Shown here: piece after piece, positions 55,465 through 64,000 of the stretch | Layout of the letters: each line of letters begins with the position of its first letter | Position numbering within the stretch: position 1 is the first letter of the stretch | DNA from: a bacterium | GTDB taxonomy: Bacteria; Krumholzibacteriota; Krumholzibacteriia; LZORAL124-64-63 | Assembly: GCA_016712675.1 (NCBI GenBank) | Contig: JADJQR010000001.1 | Location: 4,402,001-4,466,000, forward strand | Direction of reading: 5' to 3' | DNA length: 64,000 nucleotides | Program-made: the position numbers and the translations under genes | Notes under the pieces: model-generated | What the model saw: only the letters and a program-made list of their open reading frames with translations | What the model was told of the DNA's origin: nothing | Database searches by the model: none

Positions 55465-57612
55465 CTACTCCACCGCGATCGGAAACCCCGCCGCTTCCCA
55501 CGCCAGCATGCCGCCGCGCAGCGTGGCGGCTTCCGTGTGGCCGAGATCCCGCATGATCCCGGCCGCCAGCGCGCTGCGCCGCCCGATGCGGCTGACGAAG
55601 ACCAGGGCCTTGTCGCGCGGCAGGAAGGCGCCCTCGGTGGCCAGCAGGCGCAGCGGCAGGTTGCGGGCCTGGGGGATGTGCCAGCCGCGGTACTCGCCCG
55701 GCTCGCCCACGTCGATCACCAGCGTGCGGCCGTCAGGATCATCCAGGCGCGCGCGCAGTTCGCTGGGCGAGACCTCCACCGTCGCGCGTCCGGACCCCCG
55801 CGCCGGGTCAGGCAGGCCGGCGGCATGCGGCTCCTTGGGGATGGCCTGACACTCGCCGAAGACGCGCTCGGCGCACTCGTACACGCAGTAGCCAGGGTTC
55901 AGCACCTTGTGGAAGAGGTGGCTGATCGCGTTCTCCTGGTCCAGGAAGTTGGCCGCGCCGAGGGTGGCATCGAACCCGTACAGCGCGCACATCTGGCGCA
56001 CGTCGGGCCGCAGGCCCTCCAGGAACAGGTCGCCGCCGCGCCGGCGGTACAGGCGCATCACGGCCTCGAGCATGTGGATCCCGCTGACGTCGCAGTGGTC
56101 CACCATGTGCAGGCGCAGCAGCAGGTACTTCTGGCGCGGGTGGCGGTCCAGGTTGGCGCGGATCGCATCCTCGACATGGTTGACGGCGCCGAAGTAGAGC
56201 GAGCCCTCGATCTCGATCACGCCCAGCTGCGGGCACACGGGCTGGTCCACCGCGCGCACGAAGTGGCGGAAGTTCTCGTCCGGCACCACCGCGTGCACGC
56301 CGGGCGTCGAGGTCTTCAGCAGGAAGCGCCCGAACGAGACCAGCACGCCGGCCAGGATCGCGAACTGCAGCGGCATGGTCAGGGCCGAGAAGAAGGTGGC
56401 CAGCATGATGGAGGTGTCGCCGCGGCTGGTGCGCGCCACGCGCACGATCTCGCGGCGGTCGATCAGGCTGCCGGCCGTCAGGATGAGGATGCCGGCCAGC
56501 GCCGCGCGCGGCAGGTAGGCCGCCAGGGGCGCCGCCGCCAGCACGATGAGCAGCAGCCACAGGCCGCTGCTGGCGGCCGCCACCGGCGTGCGCGCGCCCG
56601 CCTCGCGGTTGGTCGCCGAACGCAGCCAGGAGCCGGTGCAGGCGAAGCCCGACAGCAGGCCCGTCGCCACGCTGGCCAGCCCCTGGCCGACGAACTCCTG
56701 GTTCACGTCCAGGCGCTCGCCGTCGCGCGCGGCGAACGCCCGCGCCATCGACATCGACTCGACCAGCCCGATGGCCGCCACCGCCACCGCGCCCGGCGCC
56801 AGCCGCCAGATGAGTGCCATGTCCAGCACGGGCAGCTGCGCCAGCGGTGGCAGCGAACGGGGGATCGCCCCCAGCACCCGCACGCCCTGTCCGTCCAGGT
56901 CCAGCATCGCCGTGGCCATGCCCGCGGCGGCCAGCGCCAGGAAGGCGCCCGGCATGCGCGGCCCGCCGCGCTTGAGCACCCAGGCCAGCAGGAAGGCGCC
57001 AGCGGCCATCGCCACGCTGGGCCAGTGCACGTGGTCGATGCGCAGCAGCAGCATGCGCACGGTCAGGCCCAGCTCCGGCGCGCTGGGAATGTCCACGCGC
57101 AGCACATGACGCAGTTCGCTGGCCATGATCAGGACGCCGGCGCCGGCGGTGAAGCCGACGATCACGCTGTCGGCCACGAAGTGCACCAGCACGCCCAGGC
57201 GCAGCAGGCCCATGCCCAGGCGCAGCAGGCCCACCATCACCGCCAGGTAGCCGGCGGCCTTGACGTAGTCCTCGGTGCCGGGCTGTGCGGCCACCAGCAG
57301 GGTGGCGAAGATGAGCATCGAACTGGTGTTCGTCGGGCCGGTCTGCAGCAGGCGCGAGCTGCCCCAGAGCGCGGCGACGATGGCGCCGACGACACCGGTG
57401 TACAGGCCCATCTGCGGCGGCAGCTCGGCCAGCGTCGCGAAGGCGATGGCCTGCGGCAGCAGCACCACGGCCACAGCCAGGCCGGCCAGCAGGTCCGCGC
57501 GCAGGTTCGCGGCGCGGTCGTAGCCGCGCAGCACGGCCGCCGGCCGCGTGAAGAACACGGACTCGGCCGCCAGCCAGCGGCGCACCGAATCGACGGCAAC
57601 TGCCAGGCGCAT
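55465..57612 (-). CDS. SulP anion transporter fused to STAS and rhodanese-like domains
   Basis: The 715-residue protein has about 10-12 helices of a SulP transporter (LAGLAVAVVLLPQAIAFATL, TGPTNTSSMLIFATLL, GSWLRSATNREAGARTPVAA), then a STAS domain (GVIEIEGSLYFGAVNHVEDA, LLLRLHMVDHCDVSGIHMLE), a linker with CVYECAERVFGECQAI, and a C-terminal rhodanese-like domain (VIDVGEPGEYRGWHIPQARN, VFVSRIGRRSALAAG, GGMLAWEAAGFPI). The rhodanese active-site Cys is Ser674. SulP proteins move sulfate or bicarbonate. The FBPase gene lies 2 bases upstream in the same direction. Confidence 0.9.
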   Translation of the reverse strand: MRLAVAVDSVRRWLAAESVFFTRPAAVLRGYDRAANLRADLLAGLAVAVVLLPQAIAFATLAELPPQMGLYTGVVGAIVAALWGSSRLLQTGPTNTSSMLIFATLLVAAQPGTEDYVKAAGYLAVMVGLLRLGMGLLRLGVLVHFVADSVIVGFTAGAGVLIMASELRHVLRVDIPSAPELGLTVRMLLLRIDHVHWPSVAMAAGAFLLAWVLKRGGPRMPGAFLALAAAGMATAMLDLDGQGVRVLGAIPRSLPPLAQLPVLDMALIWRLAPGAVAVAAIGLVESMSMARAFAARDGERLDVNQEFVGQGLASVATGLLSGFACTGSWLRSATNREAGARTPVAAASSGLWLLLIVLAAAPLAAYLPRAALAGILILTAGSLIDRREIVRVARTSRGDTSIMLATFFSALTMPLQFAILAGVLVSFGRFLLKTSTPGVHAVVPDENFRHFVRAVDQPVCPQLGVIEIEGSLYFGAVNHVEDAIRANLDRHPRQKYLLLRLHMVDHCDVSGIHMLEAVMRLYRRRGGDLFLEGLRPDVRQMCALYGFDATLGAANFLDQENAISHLFHKVLNPGYCVYECAERVFGECQAIPKEPHAAGLPDPARGSGRATVEVSPSELRARLDDPDGRTLVIDVGEPGEYRGWHIPQARNLPLRLLATEGAFLPRDKALVFVSRIGRRSALAAGIMRDLGHTEAATLRGGMLAWEAAGFPIAVE

Positions 57613-57614
57613 GT

Positions 57615-58610
57615 TCACCGCAGGCGATGCTCCGTGGCCATGAAGCGGCGGGTGCCGGTCTCGTAGCGCAACACCAGCGACTGCGTCTCGGCGGTGTCGC
57701 CCAGCAGCCGGACTCCCTCCAGCATCGCGCTCTCGGTCACGCCGGTGGCCGAGAAGAAGACCTCGTCGCCGGACACCAGGTCGTTCGTCGTCAGCACCTT
57801 CTGCAGGTCCATGCCGGCGTCCAGGCAGGCCTGACGCTCGACGGCGTCCTGGGGCTCGACGCGCGCCAGCATCGCCCCGCCCAGCGCCTTGACCGCGCAG
57901 GCAGCCAGCAGGCCCTCGGGCGCGCCGCCGACGCCCAGCATCAGGTCGATGCCGCTGCGCGAGTCCGCCGCCAGCAGCGAGCCGCCCACGTCCCCGCCCC
58001 CGCGCAGCACCACGCGCGCGCCGGCCTTGCGCAGCTCGACGATCAGGTTCTCGTGGCGCGGACGGTTGACCACGAACACGGCCAGGTCGCGGATGTCCTT
58101 GCCCTTGGCGCGCGCGACGGCGGCCAGCATCCAGCCGACGGGCGCATCGAGGGCCTCGGGCCCGATCGCCGAGGCCACCGTGCGGTCGACCACCAGCTTG
58201 TACATGTAGACGGCCGGTCCCGGCCGCCACATCGCCCCGCGCGGGGCCAGCGCCGCGGCGGCCAGCGCGCCGGGCTTGCCCTTGGCCACCAGCGTCGCGC
58301 CGTCGATGGCGTTGACCTCGACGTCCAGCTCGGGCCCCTCGCCCGTGCCCACGTCCATGCCGCTGTCCAGCGGTGACGAGGCCAGCAGGCGGCCCTCCTC
58401 ACCGCTGACGATGCGCCCGCGCATGGGCAGCAGGTTCAGCGAGCGGGCCATCGCCGCCTGCGCGGCCTGGTCGGCCGCATCGCGGTCGCCGCGTCCCATC
58501 CAGCGCGAGGCGGCCAGCGCCGCGGCCTCGGTCACGCGCACCAGGCCCAGGCCGGGGTGGTGCGGGGGTTCGCGATCGCCCCACAGGGGCTCGTGGTTCT
58601 GGTGCGTCAT
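57615..58610 (-). CDS. glpX: Class II fructose-1,6-bisphosphatase
   Basis: The 331-residue protein follows the GlpX pattern: VTEAAALAASRWMGRGDRDA, GRIVSGEEG, GEGPELDVEVNAIDGATLVA, GKPGALAA, YMYKLVVDRTVASAIG, IDLMLGVGGAPEGLLAACAV and DLVSGDEVFFSATGVTESAM. It dephosphorylates fructose 1,6-bisphosphate in gluconeogenesis. ATG 58608-58610 fits the family start (LWGDREPP). It is upstream of the SulP gene in one transcription unit. Confidence 0.93.
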   Translation of the reverse strand: MTHQNHEPLWGDREPPHHPGLGLVRVTEAAALAASRWMGRGDRDAADQAAQAAMARSLNLLPMRGRIVSGEEGRLLASSPLDSGMDVGTGEGPELDVEVNAIDGATLVAKGKPGALAAAALAPRGAMWRPGPAVYMYKLVVDRTVASAIGPEALDAPVGWMLAAVARAKGKDIRDLAVFVVNRPRHENLIVELRKAGARVVLRGGGDVGGSLLAADSRSGIDLMLGVGGAPEGLLAACAVKALGGAMLARVEPQDAVERQACLDAGMDLQKVLTTNDLVSGDEVFFSATGVTESAMLEGVRLLGDTAETQSLVLRYETGTRRFMATEHRLR

Positions 58611-58743
58611 GGCGGTGCCGCTCCCGGGCCGGGGTGATGGGGGCATGATATCGCCCCCCGGCCGCGAACGTGAGGGAAAACCCGCCGGCGTGCAGGTCCG
58701 GAAACGGCGAGCCGCCCCGCGCCCGATCGCGTATCGTGCCGGC

Positions 58744-60303
58744 ATGCCACCGCTGACCGTGCACCTCGAACCGGACGCCGACACCTGCTACCGCGCGGTG
58801 GCCAGCCGCGACGCGCGCTTCGACGGCCGCTTCTTCACCGGCGTGCGCACCACCGGCATCTACTGCCGGCCGGTGTGCCCGGCCGTCACGCCGCTGCGCC
58901 GCAACGTCGTCTTCTTCGCCTGCGCCGCCGCGGCCGAGCAGGCCGGGTTCCGGCCCTGCCGCCGCTGCCGACCGGAGGCGGCGCCGGGCTCGCCCGCCTG
59001 GCAGGGCACCGCGGCCACGGTGTCGCGCGCGGTGCGGTGCATCGCCGAGGGCGCGCTGGACCGCGGCCCCGGCGGCGGCGGCGACTCGGCAACCGGCAGC
59101 TCGGTGGCGGACCTGGCCGCGCGCCTGGGCGTCGGTCCCCGCCAGTTGACCCGGCTCTGCGAACGTCACCTGGGGACGACACCCGTGCGCCTGGCCCAGA
59201 CGCGGCGCGTGCACTTCGCGCGGCTGCTCATCGAGCAGTCGGACCTGTCGATGGCGCAGGTGGCGCTGGCGTCCGGCTTCGGCTCGCTGCGCCGGTTCAA
59301 CGCGCTGATGAAGGCGACGTACGGGTGCGCGCCGGGGGACCTGCGTCGGCGCAGGCCGCAGGCTCGCGGTTCGCGATCGCTCGCGCCGCCGACGTGCGCG
59401 ATCCCCGCCGCCACCCCGCCACTGGTCACGCTCACCTGCCGCCTGGTCTGGCGTCCACCCTACGACTGGGACCAGTTGGCTCGCTTCCTGCGCGGCCGGG
59501 CCATCACGGGCGTGGAGCACGCCACGGTGGACTCATACACGCGCACATTGGCGCTGCCCGACGGCCGGGCAGGGTTCCTGGCGGTGGCGCCGGGCCGCGG
59601 CCACTGGCTGGACCTGCACCTGGAACTGCCGGACCTGGACGGCGCCATCACGCTGGTGGCACGGGCACGGCGCATGTTCGACTGCGCGGCCGACCCCGCC
59701 GCGATCAACGAGCACCTGGCGCGCGACCCGGTGCTGGCGCCGCTGGTCGCCCGGCGGCCGGGCCTGCGCCTGCCGTCGGCGTTCGACCCGTTCGAGCTGG
59801 CGGTGCGCGCGATCATCGGGCAGCAGGTGTCCGTGGCGGCCGCCACGACGGTGACCGGCCGCGTGGTGACCCGCTGCGGCACGCCGCTGGAGTCGCCACG
59901 CGGGCCGCTCACGCACCTGTTCCCGGCGCCTGCCGTGCTGGCGGCCGCCGACCTGGACGGCCTGGGCCTGACGACGCGGCGCGTCGCCACGCTGCGGACG
60001 TTCGCGGCCGCCGTGGCGGGCGATTCGCTGCGGCTGGATGCGCCACGCGGGCCCGACGAACTGGCCGCGCGCCTGCAGGCGCTGCCGGGCCTCGGGCCGT
60101 GGACGGCCGCGTACATCGCGCTGCGCGCCCTGGGCGAGCCGGACGCGTTGCCGGTGGGTGACCTGGGCCTGGCCCGTGCGCTGCCGGGCGTGGACCTCAC
60201 GACGCGTGGCGCCGCCTGGAGCCCCTGGCGCGGCTACGCGGCGCTGCACCTGTGGGCGGGACTCGAGGACGGCGGCACGCCCGCCGACGACCGGAAGGAC
60301 TGA
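58744..60303 (+). CDS. Ada-AraC-AlkA fusion DNA repair protein
   Basis: The 519-residue protein starts with an Ada metal-binding domain, zinc cysteines at 41, 45, 72 and 75 (GIYCRPVCPAVTPLRRNVVF, PCRRCRPEA), followed by an AraC helix-turn-helix (DLSMAQVALASGFGSLRRFN) and a C-terminal AlkA/HhH-GPD glycosylase (ELAVRAIIGQQVSVAAATTV, ALPGLGPWTAAYIALRAL, LPVGDLGLARAL with the catalytic Asp). Cys41 is the expected methyl acceptor that activates DNA binding. It removes alkylated bases and probably induces its own operon. ATG 58744. Confidence 0.93.
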   Translation: MPPLTVHLEPDADTCYRAVASRDARFDGRFFTGVRTTGIYCRPVCPAVTPLRRNVVFFACAAAAEQAGFRPCRRCRPEAAPGSPAWQGTAATVSRAVRCIAEGALDRGPGGGGDSATGSSVADLAARLGVGPRQLTRLCERHLGTTPVRLAQTRRVHFARLLIEQSDLSMAQVALASGFGSLRRFNALMKATYGCAPGDLRRRRPQARGSRSLAPPTCAIPAATPPLVTLTCRLVWRPPYDWDQLARFLRGRAITGVEHATVDSYTRTLALPDGRAGFLAVAPGRGHWLDLHLELPDLDGAITLVARARRMFDCAADPAAINEHLARDPVLAPLVARRPGLRLPSAFDPFELAVRAIIGQQVSVAAATTVTGRVVTRCGTPLESPRGPLTHLFPAPAVLAAADLDGLGLTTRRVATLRTFAAAVAGDSLRLDAPRGPDELAARLQALPGLGPWTAAYIALRALGEPDALPVGDLGLARALPGVDLTTRGAAWSPWRGYAALHLWAGLEDGGTPADDRKD

Positions 60304-60305
60304 CG

Positions 60306-60797
60306 ATGCCGATCATCTACACCACCGAACACCGCTGCCCGCTGGGCCGCCTGGTGCTGGAGGGCGACGGCCGCGCACTCACGCGCATCCGGCTGCCGGG
60401 CGAAAAGCCGGCCGCCGCCACCGACGGCGACACGCGCCACATCCGCGACAGCGGGCCGTTCACGGCGGTGATCGCCCAACTGGACGAGTACTTCGCCGGC
60501 AGGCGCCGGAAGTTCGAGCTGCCGCTGGCGCCCTCAGGCACGCCGTTCCAGCTGAAGGTGTGGCGCGAACTGCGGAAGATCCCCTACGGCAGGACGATCA
60601 CCTACGCCGTGCTGGCGCATCGCGCGGGCAACGCCGCCGCCTGCCGCGCCGTCGGCGCCGCCAACGGACGCAACCCGCTGCCGATCATCGTACCGTGCCA
60701 CCGCGTGATCGGCAGCGACGGTTCGCTGACCGGGTTCGGGGGCGGGCTGGCAGCCAAGCGGAAGCTGCTCGAACTGGAGGGGGCGCCCATCGATTGA
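60306..60797 (+). CDS. ogt: O6-methylguanine-DNA methyltransferase
   Basis: The 163-residue protein has the acceptor motif PCHRV with Cys131 (IIVPCHRVIGSDGSLTGFGG) and the helix-turn-helix FQLKVWRELRKIPYGRTITY. ATG 60306 lies 2 bases past the Ada-AlkA stop, so the genes form an adaptive-response operon with the three Ada activities spread over two proteins. Confidence 0.94.
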   Translation: MPIIYTTEHRCPLGRLVLEGDGRALTRIRLPGEKPAAATDGDTRHIRDSGPFTAVIAQLDEYFAGRRRKFELPLAPSGTPFQLKVWRELRKIPYGRTITYAVLAHRAGNAAACRAVGAANGRNPLPIIVPCHRVIGSDGSLTGFGGGLAAKRKLLELEGAPID

Positions 60798-60821
60798 ACG
60801 CGCCGGCACGGCGCTGCCGGG

Positions 60822-61196
60822 TCAGGGCGCCGCATCGCCTTCGGCGTGCTCGGTCCCGGCCGTGGTGACGCCGTACTGCGCGGCCCAATCGGCCGTGTGC
60901 ACGCGGTACCACGTGCCGGCCGGCACGCGCAGCACCTGGCCGGGGATCATCGTCGCCACGTGTTCTCCGTCTGCGGCACGCAGCGTGACCTCAGCGCGGC
61001 CGGACAGCTGGTGCATCAGCGCGTCGCCGCCCACATGCCGCGTCCAGGGCCCGGTGCCCTTGAAGTGGCCGATCCACAGCTCGCCGCTGTTGAATGGCGC
61101 CGGGAGCCAGAACAGCGCGCGGCCGTCGGCGCTCACGCGGTCGGGCGGGCTCTTGAGGATCTCGACCAGGTCCAGCGTGCGCACGGGCAGCTCCAT
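60822..61196 (-). CDS. Cupin-domain protein
   Basis: The 124-residue protein has a single cupin barrel: GTGPWTRHVGGDALMHQLSG and TMIPGQVLRVPAGTWYRVHT. The usual metal-binding histidines are partly replaced (a WTRHVGGDALMHQ arrangement keeps two), so activity is uncertain. The GDPD gene ends two bases before this gene's start, so the two are co-transcribed. Confidence 0.8.
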   Translation of the reverse strand: MELPVRTLDLVEILKSPPDRVSADGRALFWLPAPFNSGELWIGHFKGTGPWTRHVGGDALMHQLSGRAEVTLRAADGEHVATMIPGQVLRVPAGTWYRVHTADWAAQYGVTTAGTEHAEGDAAP

Positions 61197-61198
61197 GG

Positions 61199-61921
61199 TC
61201 AGGCGCGCAGGGGCCAGCGCTCGGGATGGTTCGTGATCACCGCGTCGACGCCCAGGGCGGCGAAGTGGCGCATCGCGGCCGGTTCATCCACCGTCCACAC
61301 GTGGACGGATTTGCCGGCGGCGGTGGCGAACTCGCAAAACGCCGCGTCGACCAGCGATTGCTCCGCGCTCAGCACCTCGACCTTGGCGCTGAAGGCCCAG
61401 CCCGGCAGATCGCCCGGCCCGAAGATGTAGCCGGCGGCCACGTGGGGAGCACGCGCCTTCAGTTCGTCGATCAGATCGGCGTCGAAGCTCGTGACGACAC
61501 ATTGCGCGGCCATGTCGTGCCGCGCGAGCTGGCGCAGCAGTTCGTCGAGCATCGCCTCGTGCCGGCCGTCTGCCTTCAGCTCGAGGTTCAGGCGCAGCCT
61601 GCCCCTGGCCAGGGACAGAGCCTCGCCCAGTGCGGGCACGCGCTGGTCGTGCCAGGCCGGCTCGAACCAGGAGCCCGCGTCCAGCTGAGCCAGTTCGACC
61701 ATCGTGCGGTCCGCCACGCGGCCGTGGCCGCTGGTCGTGCGCTCGAGGGTCGCGTCATGGATCAGGGCCAGAAGACCGTCGGCCGTCAGCCGCAGATCCG
61801 CCTCGGCCATGTCCGCGCCCAGCGCCAGGGCGCGCTCGAGCGCGCCCAGCGTGTTCTCCGGAGCCTGCCCCGAGGCACCCCGGTGAGCGCAGTTGTAGGT
61901 CCGTTCGCCCGGAAGTATCAT
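61199..61921 (-). CDS. Glycerophosphodiester phosphodiesterase
   Basis: The 240-residue protein starts at ATG 61919-61921. AHRGASGQAPENTLGALERA, ADMAEADLRLTADGLLALIH, HDATLERTTSGHGRVADRTM and LRLNLELKADGRH cover the GDPD active-site His, Glu and Asp positions. AVITNHPERW closes the TIM barrel. It hydrolyses glycerophosphodiesters to glycerol 3-phosphate and an alcohol. No signal peptide, so cytoplasmic. Confidence 0.93.
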   Translation of the reverse strand: MILPGERTYNCAHRGASGQAPENTLGALERALALGADMAEADLRLTADGLLALIHDATLERTTSGHGRVADRTMVELAQLDAGSWFEPAWHDQRVPALGEALSLARGRLRLNLELKADGRHEAMLDELLRQLARHDMAAQCVVTSFDADLIDELKARAPHVAAGYIFGPGDLPGWAFSAKVEVLSAEQSLVDAAFCEFATAAGKSVHVWTVDEPAAMRHFAALGVDAVITNHPERWPLRA

Positions 61922-62013
61922 GCTGCCCGTCCCCCTGAGCGCCTTGCGGGCGCAGGCCACACGCCCCAACAACCGCCGTTGCCCCCTCGGGCGACGGCAG
62001 CAGCAGGCGCACG

Positions 62014-62535
62014 ATGGGCGAGCAGACGCCGGCAAGATACACCGATCGCCCCTTACCGGACTACCGCCATGTTCCCGGCCGCACGCCCCACCCCACGCGT
62101 GACCCCCGCGGCCACTCGTACGGCCGTCCGCCGGCGCCCGTACCCGATCTGAATGCCGCCGACTGGCGCTCCTGCACGGAATACCTGTACGGCCTGGACC
62201 TGTTCAACGCCGGCTACTGGTGGGAATGCCATGAGGTGCTCGAGAATCTCTGGCATGCCGCCCGCATCGGCACGCCGGCCGGGCACGCCCTGCAGGCGGT
62301 GATCCAGTGCGCTGCCGCCCATCTTAAACGTGAATGCGGACAACCGGCTGGCGCGTCGAGACTTGTGGCGCATGCGGAGACCCATGCCGCGTGGGGCGGA
62401 CGGCTGGCTCTGGGCCTTGACCTGCGGCTGCTGGTGGCCGCCACACGCGCCCATGTGGCGGGAGCTTCCCCCCCCGTGACGCTGGCTGTCACGGCCGCGC
62501 CACGAACGACTGGCGACAGGCTGGAAGATTTGTAG
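62014..62535 (+). CDS. DUF309 family protein
   Basis: The 173-residue protein begins YTDRPLPDYRHVPGRTPHPT then RDPRGHSYG, the N-terminal region typical of this family in several phyla, followed by the DUF309 core LFNAGYWWECHEVLENLWHA and AVIQCAAAHLKRECGQPAGA. The helical DUF309 fold has a conserved His-Glu pair of unknown function. It is a stand-alone gene. Confidence 0.85.
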   Translation: MGEQTPARYTDRPLPDYRHVPGRTPHPTRDPRGHSYGRPPAPVPDLNAADWRSCTEYLYGLDLFNAGYWWECHEVLENLWHAARIGTPAGHALQAVIQCAAAHLKRECGQPAGASRLVAHAETHAAWGGRLALGLDLRLLVAATRAHVAGASPPVTLAVTAAPRTTGDRLEDL

Positions 62536-62599
62536 TATTGTCGCCCGTATCCCCCGCGCTGGACGGGGTAGTCGCCCGCCCCCAACCGGAGCCGAGACG

Positions 62600-63184
62600 A
62601 TGTTGCGACTGTCCCTCCGACGCCACGCCGGCGCCCTGCCATTGCTGGCGAGCCTCGCGCTGGTCCTGACAGCGACGCTGGCCCCCACCCACGCGCACGC
62701 CAGCAACTACGTCGGCGATACGATGGACGACTTCACCCTGCTGGATGTCGACGGGGTGCCGGTGTCGCTCTACGACTTCGCGGGCGACATCATCGTCGTG
62801 AATTTCTTCGCCACCTGGTGCCCCGGCTGCAACGAGGAGGCGCAGAGCCTCGAGCACGAGATCTGGCAGGAATACCGCGATGACGGCGTGACCGTGCTGG
62901 CGATCGACCTGCAGGAACAGGTGGGCGTGGTCCGGTCGTGGATCGCCGCGCAGGGCGTGACCTACCGCGTGCTGATGGCGCCGAACTGGAACGTGTTCTC
63001 GCGCTTCCCCTACGCCGGCGGCCTGCCGTACAACGCGATCATCGACCGACAGATGGTGCTGCGCTACGGCCACGTGTTCTACGAGCGCGAGGTGCTCCTG
63101 CAGATGCTCGACGAGCTGACCGGCCGCAGCGCCGTGCCCGTCGAATCCACCACCTGGGGCGCGGTCCGCGCACTCTACCGCTGA
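62600..63184 (+). CDS. Exported TlpA-like redoxin with C-terminal tag
   Basis: The 194-residue protein has a signal peptide (HAGALPLLASLALVLTATLA) and a thioredoxin fold: DDFTLLDVDGVPVSLYDFAG, VVNFFATWCPGCNEEAQSLE (CxxC), VLAIDLQEQVGVV and the cis-Pro region GLPYNAIIDRQMV. It ends STTWGAVRALYR, the same tail as the tagged cassette proteins. It is the only tagged protein seen outside the integron here and shows the tail is a host feature. Confidence 0.88.
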   Translation: MLRLSLRRHAGALPLLASLALVLTATLAPTHAHASNYVGDTMDDFTLLDVDGVPVSLYDFAGDIIVVNFFATWCPGCNEEAQSLEHEIWQEYRDDGVTVLAIDLQEQVGVVRSWIAAQGVTYRVLMAPNWNVFSRFPYAGGLPYNAIIDRQMVLRYGHVFYEREVLLQMLDELTGRSAVPVESTTWGAVRALYR

Positions 63185-63285
63185 CCGGCGGCGCCAACGG
63201 CCGGCGCGATGCCGCCGTGACTCTCGGCGCGATTGTGCTACATTCCCCGCGTTCATCGCGACCCCACCCGTGCCCGGGGAGCCTC

Positions 63286-64000
63286 ATGCCGCGCCGTCTC
63301 GTCCGTCACGCCGCCCTCCGCGGCGGCCTGCTGCTCTGCGCCATGTTGGCGGGCGGTTGCGGCAATGACCGCGCGCCGTCCACCGGCCAACCGCTGGCGC
63401 GTCTGGACGCGCGCGTGGTGTTGCCGGCCGACACCTTCGACGGCGAAGGGCCGGTGGGCGCGGCGCTCGACACGACGGTCAACGGTCGCACGCTGCCGCT
63501 GGCTTCGGTGCCCGTGCAGGGCTTCAGCTCGCTGATCGCCCAGGGCAACGAGCTGCTGGCGCTGCAGGACAACGGACTGGGCACCCTGGCCAACAGCGCG
63601 GACTTCCCGCTGCGTTGGTACCGCCTGCAGCCGGACTGGGCGAACGGCACGGTGACGGTCATGGGCACGGTCGAGTTGCGGGATCCGGACCATCTGCTGC
63701 CCTTCGCGCTGGGTGGGACCGGACACCTGCGCCGGGAGCGTCGCCTTTCGGGCGCCGACCTGGATCCCGAGGCGATGGTCGCCATGGACGACGGCACGTT
63801 CTGGCTTGCCGACGAGTTCGGCCCCTCGCTCGTGCACGTGGGCGCCGACGGCGTGGTGCTGGACAAGCCGGCACACGTGGCCGTGCCGGCCGCGCTGCGC
63901 GTGTTCGCGCGCGGCTCACCCTACCTGCGGACGCCCGACCATCCGGATTTCCGCGATCTGCGCGACGACGCCTCGCGGCGCGACCTGGCGAACCTGCCGC
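63286..64000 (+). CDS. Phytase-like (esterase-like) lipoprotein, partial
   Basis: The gene starts at ATG 63286 and remains open to the right edge (238 codons). The lipoprotein signal LLLCAMLAGGC precedes the body. VQGFSSLIAQGNELLALQDN, SGADLDPEAMVAMDDGTFWL and ADEFGPSLVHVGADG are the 'esterase-like activity of phytase' beta-propeller motifs. It is a secreted or surface enzyme probably acting on phosphoesters, but that activity is known for few members. Confidence 0.85.
   Translation, partial: MPRRLVRHAALRGGLLLCAMLAGGCGNDRAPSTGQPLARLDARVVLPADTFDGEGPVGAALDTTVNGRTLPLASVPVQGFSSLIAQGNELLALQDNGLGTLANSADFPLRWYRLQPDWANGTVTVMGTVELRDPDHLLPFALGGTGHLRRERRLSGADLDPEAMVAMDDGTFWLADEFGPSLVHVGADGVVLDKPAHVAVPAALRVFARGSPYLRTPDHPDFRDLRDDASRRDLANLP

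Noticed and set aside
1-64000. rRNA or tRNA genes, insertion sequences and prophage genes
   Set aside because: None was recognised on either strand; the only recombinase gene is intI.

Overview
The window has two parts. Bases 1 to about 26,100 are one large chromosomal integron: 32 recognisable attC sites, 32 complete cassettes plus one running off the left edge, a tyrosine recombinase of the IntI type at 25093-26094, and a candidate attI near 24,194. Bases 26,200-64,000 are ordinary, very GC-rich chromosomal backbone. Extracellular proteins with a FlgD-like C-terminal Ig domain, a DUF3570 outer-membrane gene cluster, many short secreted proteins and the composition point to an uncultured FCB-type lineage (Eisenbacteria, Krumholzibacteriota, Gemmatimonadota or similar). 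That placement is inference; there is no rRNA or tRNA gene to test it.

Integron. Every supported cassette gene is on the minus strand. The attC arm with the extra bases (L'') is the right-hand arm, so cassettes read leftward away from a recombination point at about 24,194. Cassettes are numbered 1 (next to attI) to 33 (partial). intI is also on the minus strand and its 3' end faces the array. That is the 'reverse' intI orientation; in classical integrons intI diverges from the array. A brnTA-type toxin-antitoxin pair with a near-consensus promoter sits between intI and attI, and a broken second brnTA pair flanks intI on the other side. Cassette cargo falls into three groups: (i) small secreted proteins and lipoproteins; (ii) toxin-antitoxin and defence-type genes (ParD, HepT-MntA, PIN-AbrB, a Fic protein with a possible HicA-like tail, a SUKH-type protein); (iii) eleven cassettes with no credible ORF that belong to two sequence families and are concentrated near attI. 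Four cassettes exist as near-identical duplicates, one of them frameshifted.

A notable signal links the two parts. Five different signal-peptide proteins, four in cassettes and one in the backbone at 62.6 kb, end in the same short tail, [ST]-[WF]-G-x-[VL]-[KR]-[AG]-x-[YF]-R at the very C-terminus. It looks like an undescribed C-terminal sorting or processing tag.

Backbone, left to right: a TSUP transporter; a self-regulated XRE regulator with a membrane protein; a pseudopilin-like protein, a tautomerase, a DnaQ-type exonuclease and a beta-carbonic anhydrase; a thioredoxin-like/DUF4266/DUF3570/ApbE operon; a branched-chain aminotransferase; a DUF222-HNH protein; a TolC/adaptor/RND/DUF2892 efflux operon divergent from arsR-chrA; an anaerobic sulfatase-maturase-like radical SAM protein; a periplasmic binding protein translationally coupled to a hybrid histidine kinase; vapBC; a secreted endonuclease/exonuclease/phosphatase with a FlgD-like tail; a GAF zinc-finger protein; a SulP-STAS-rhodanese fusion with class II FBPase; an Ada-AlkA fusion with Ogt; a cupin, a GDPD, a DUF309 protein, a tagged redoxin and a partial phytase-like lipoprotein at the right edge.
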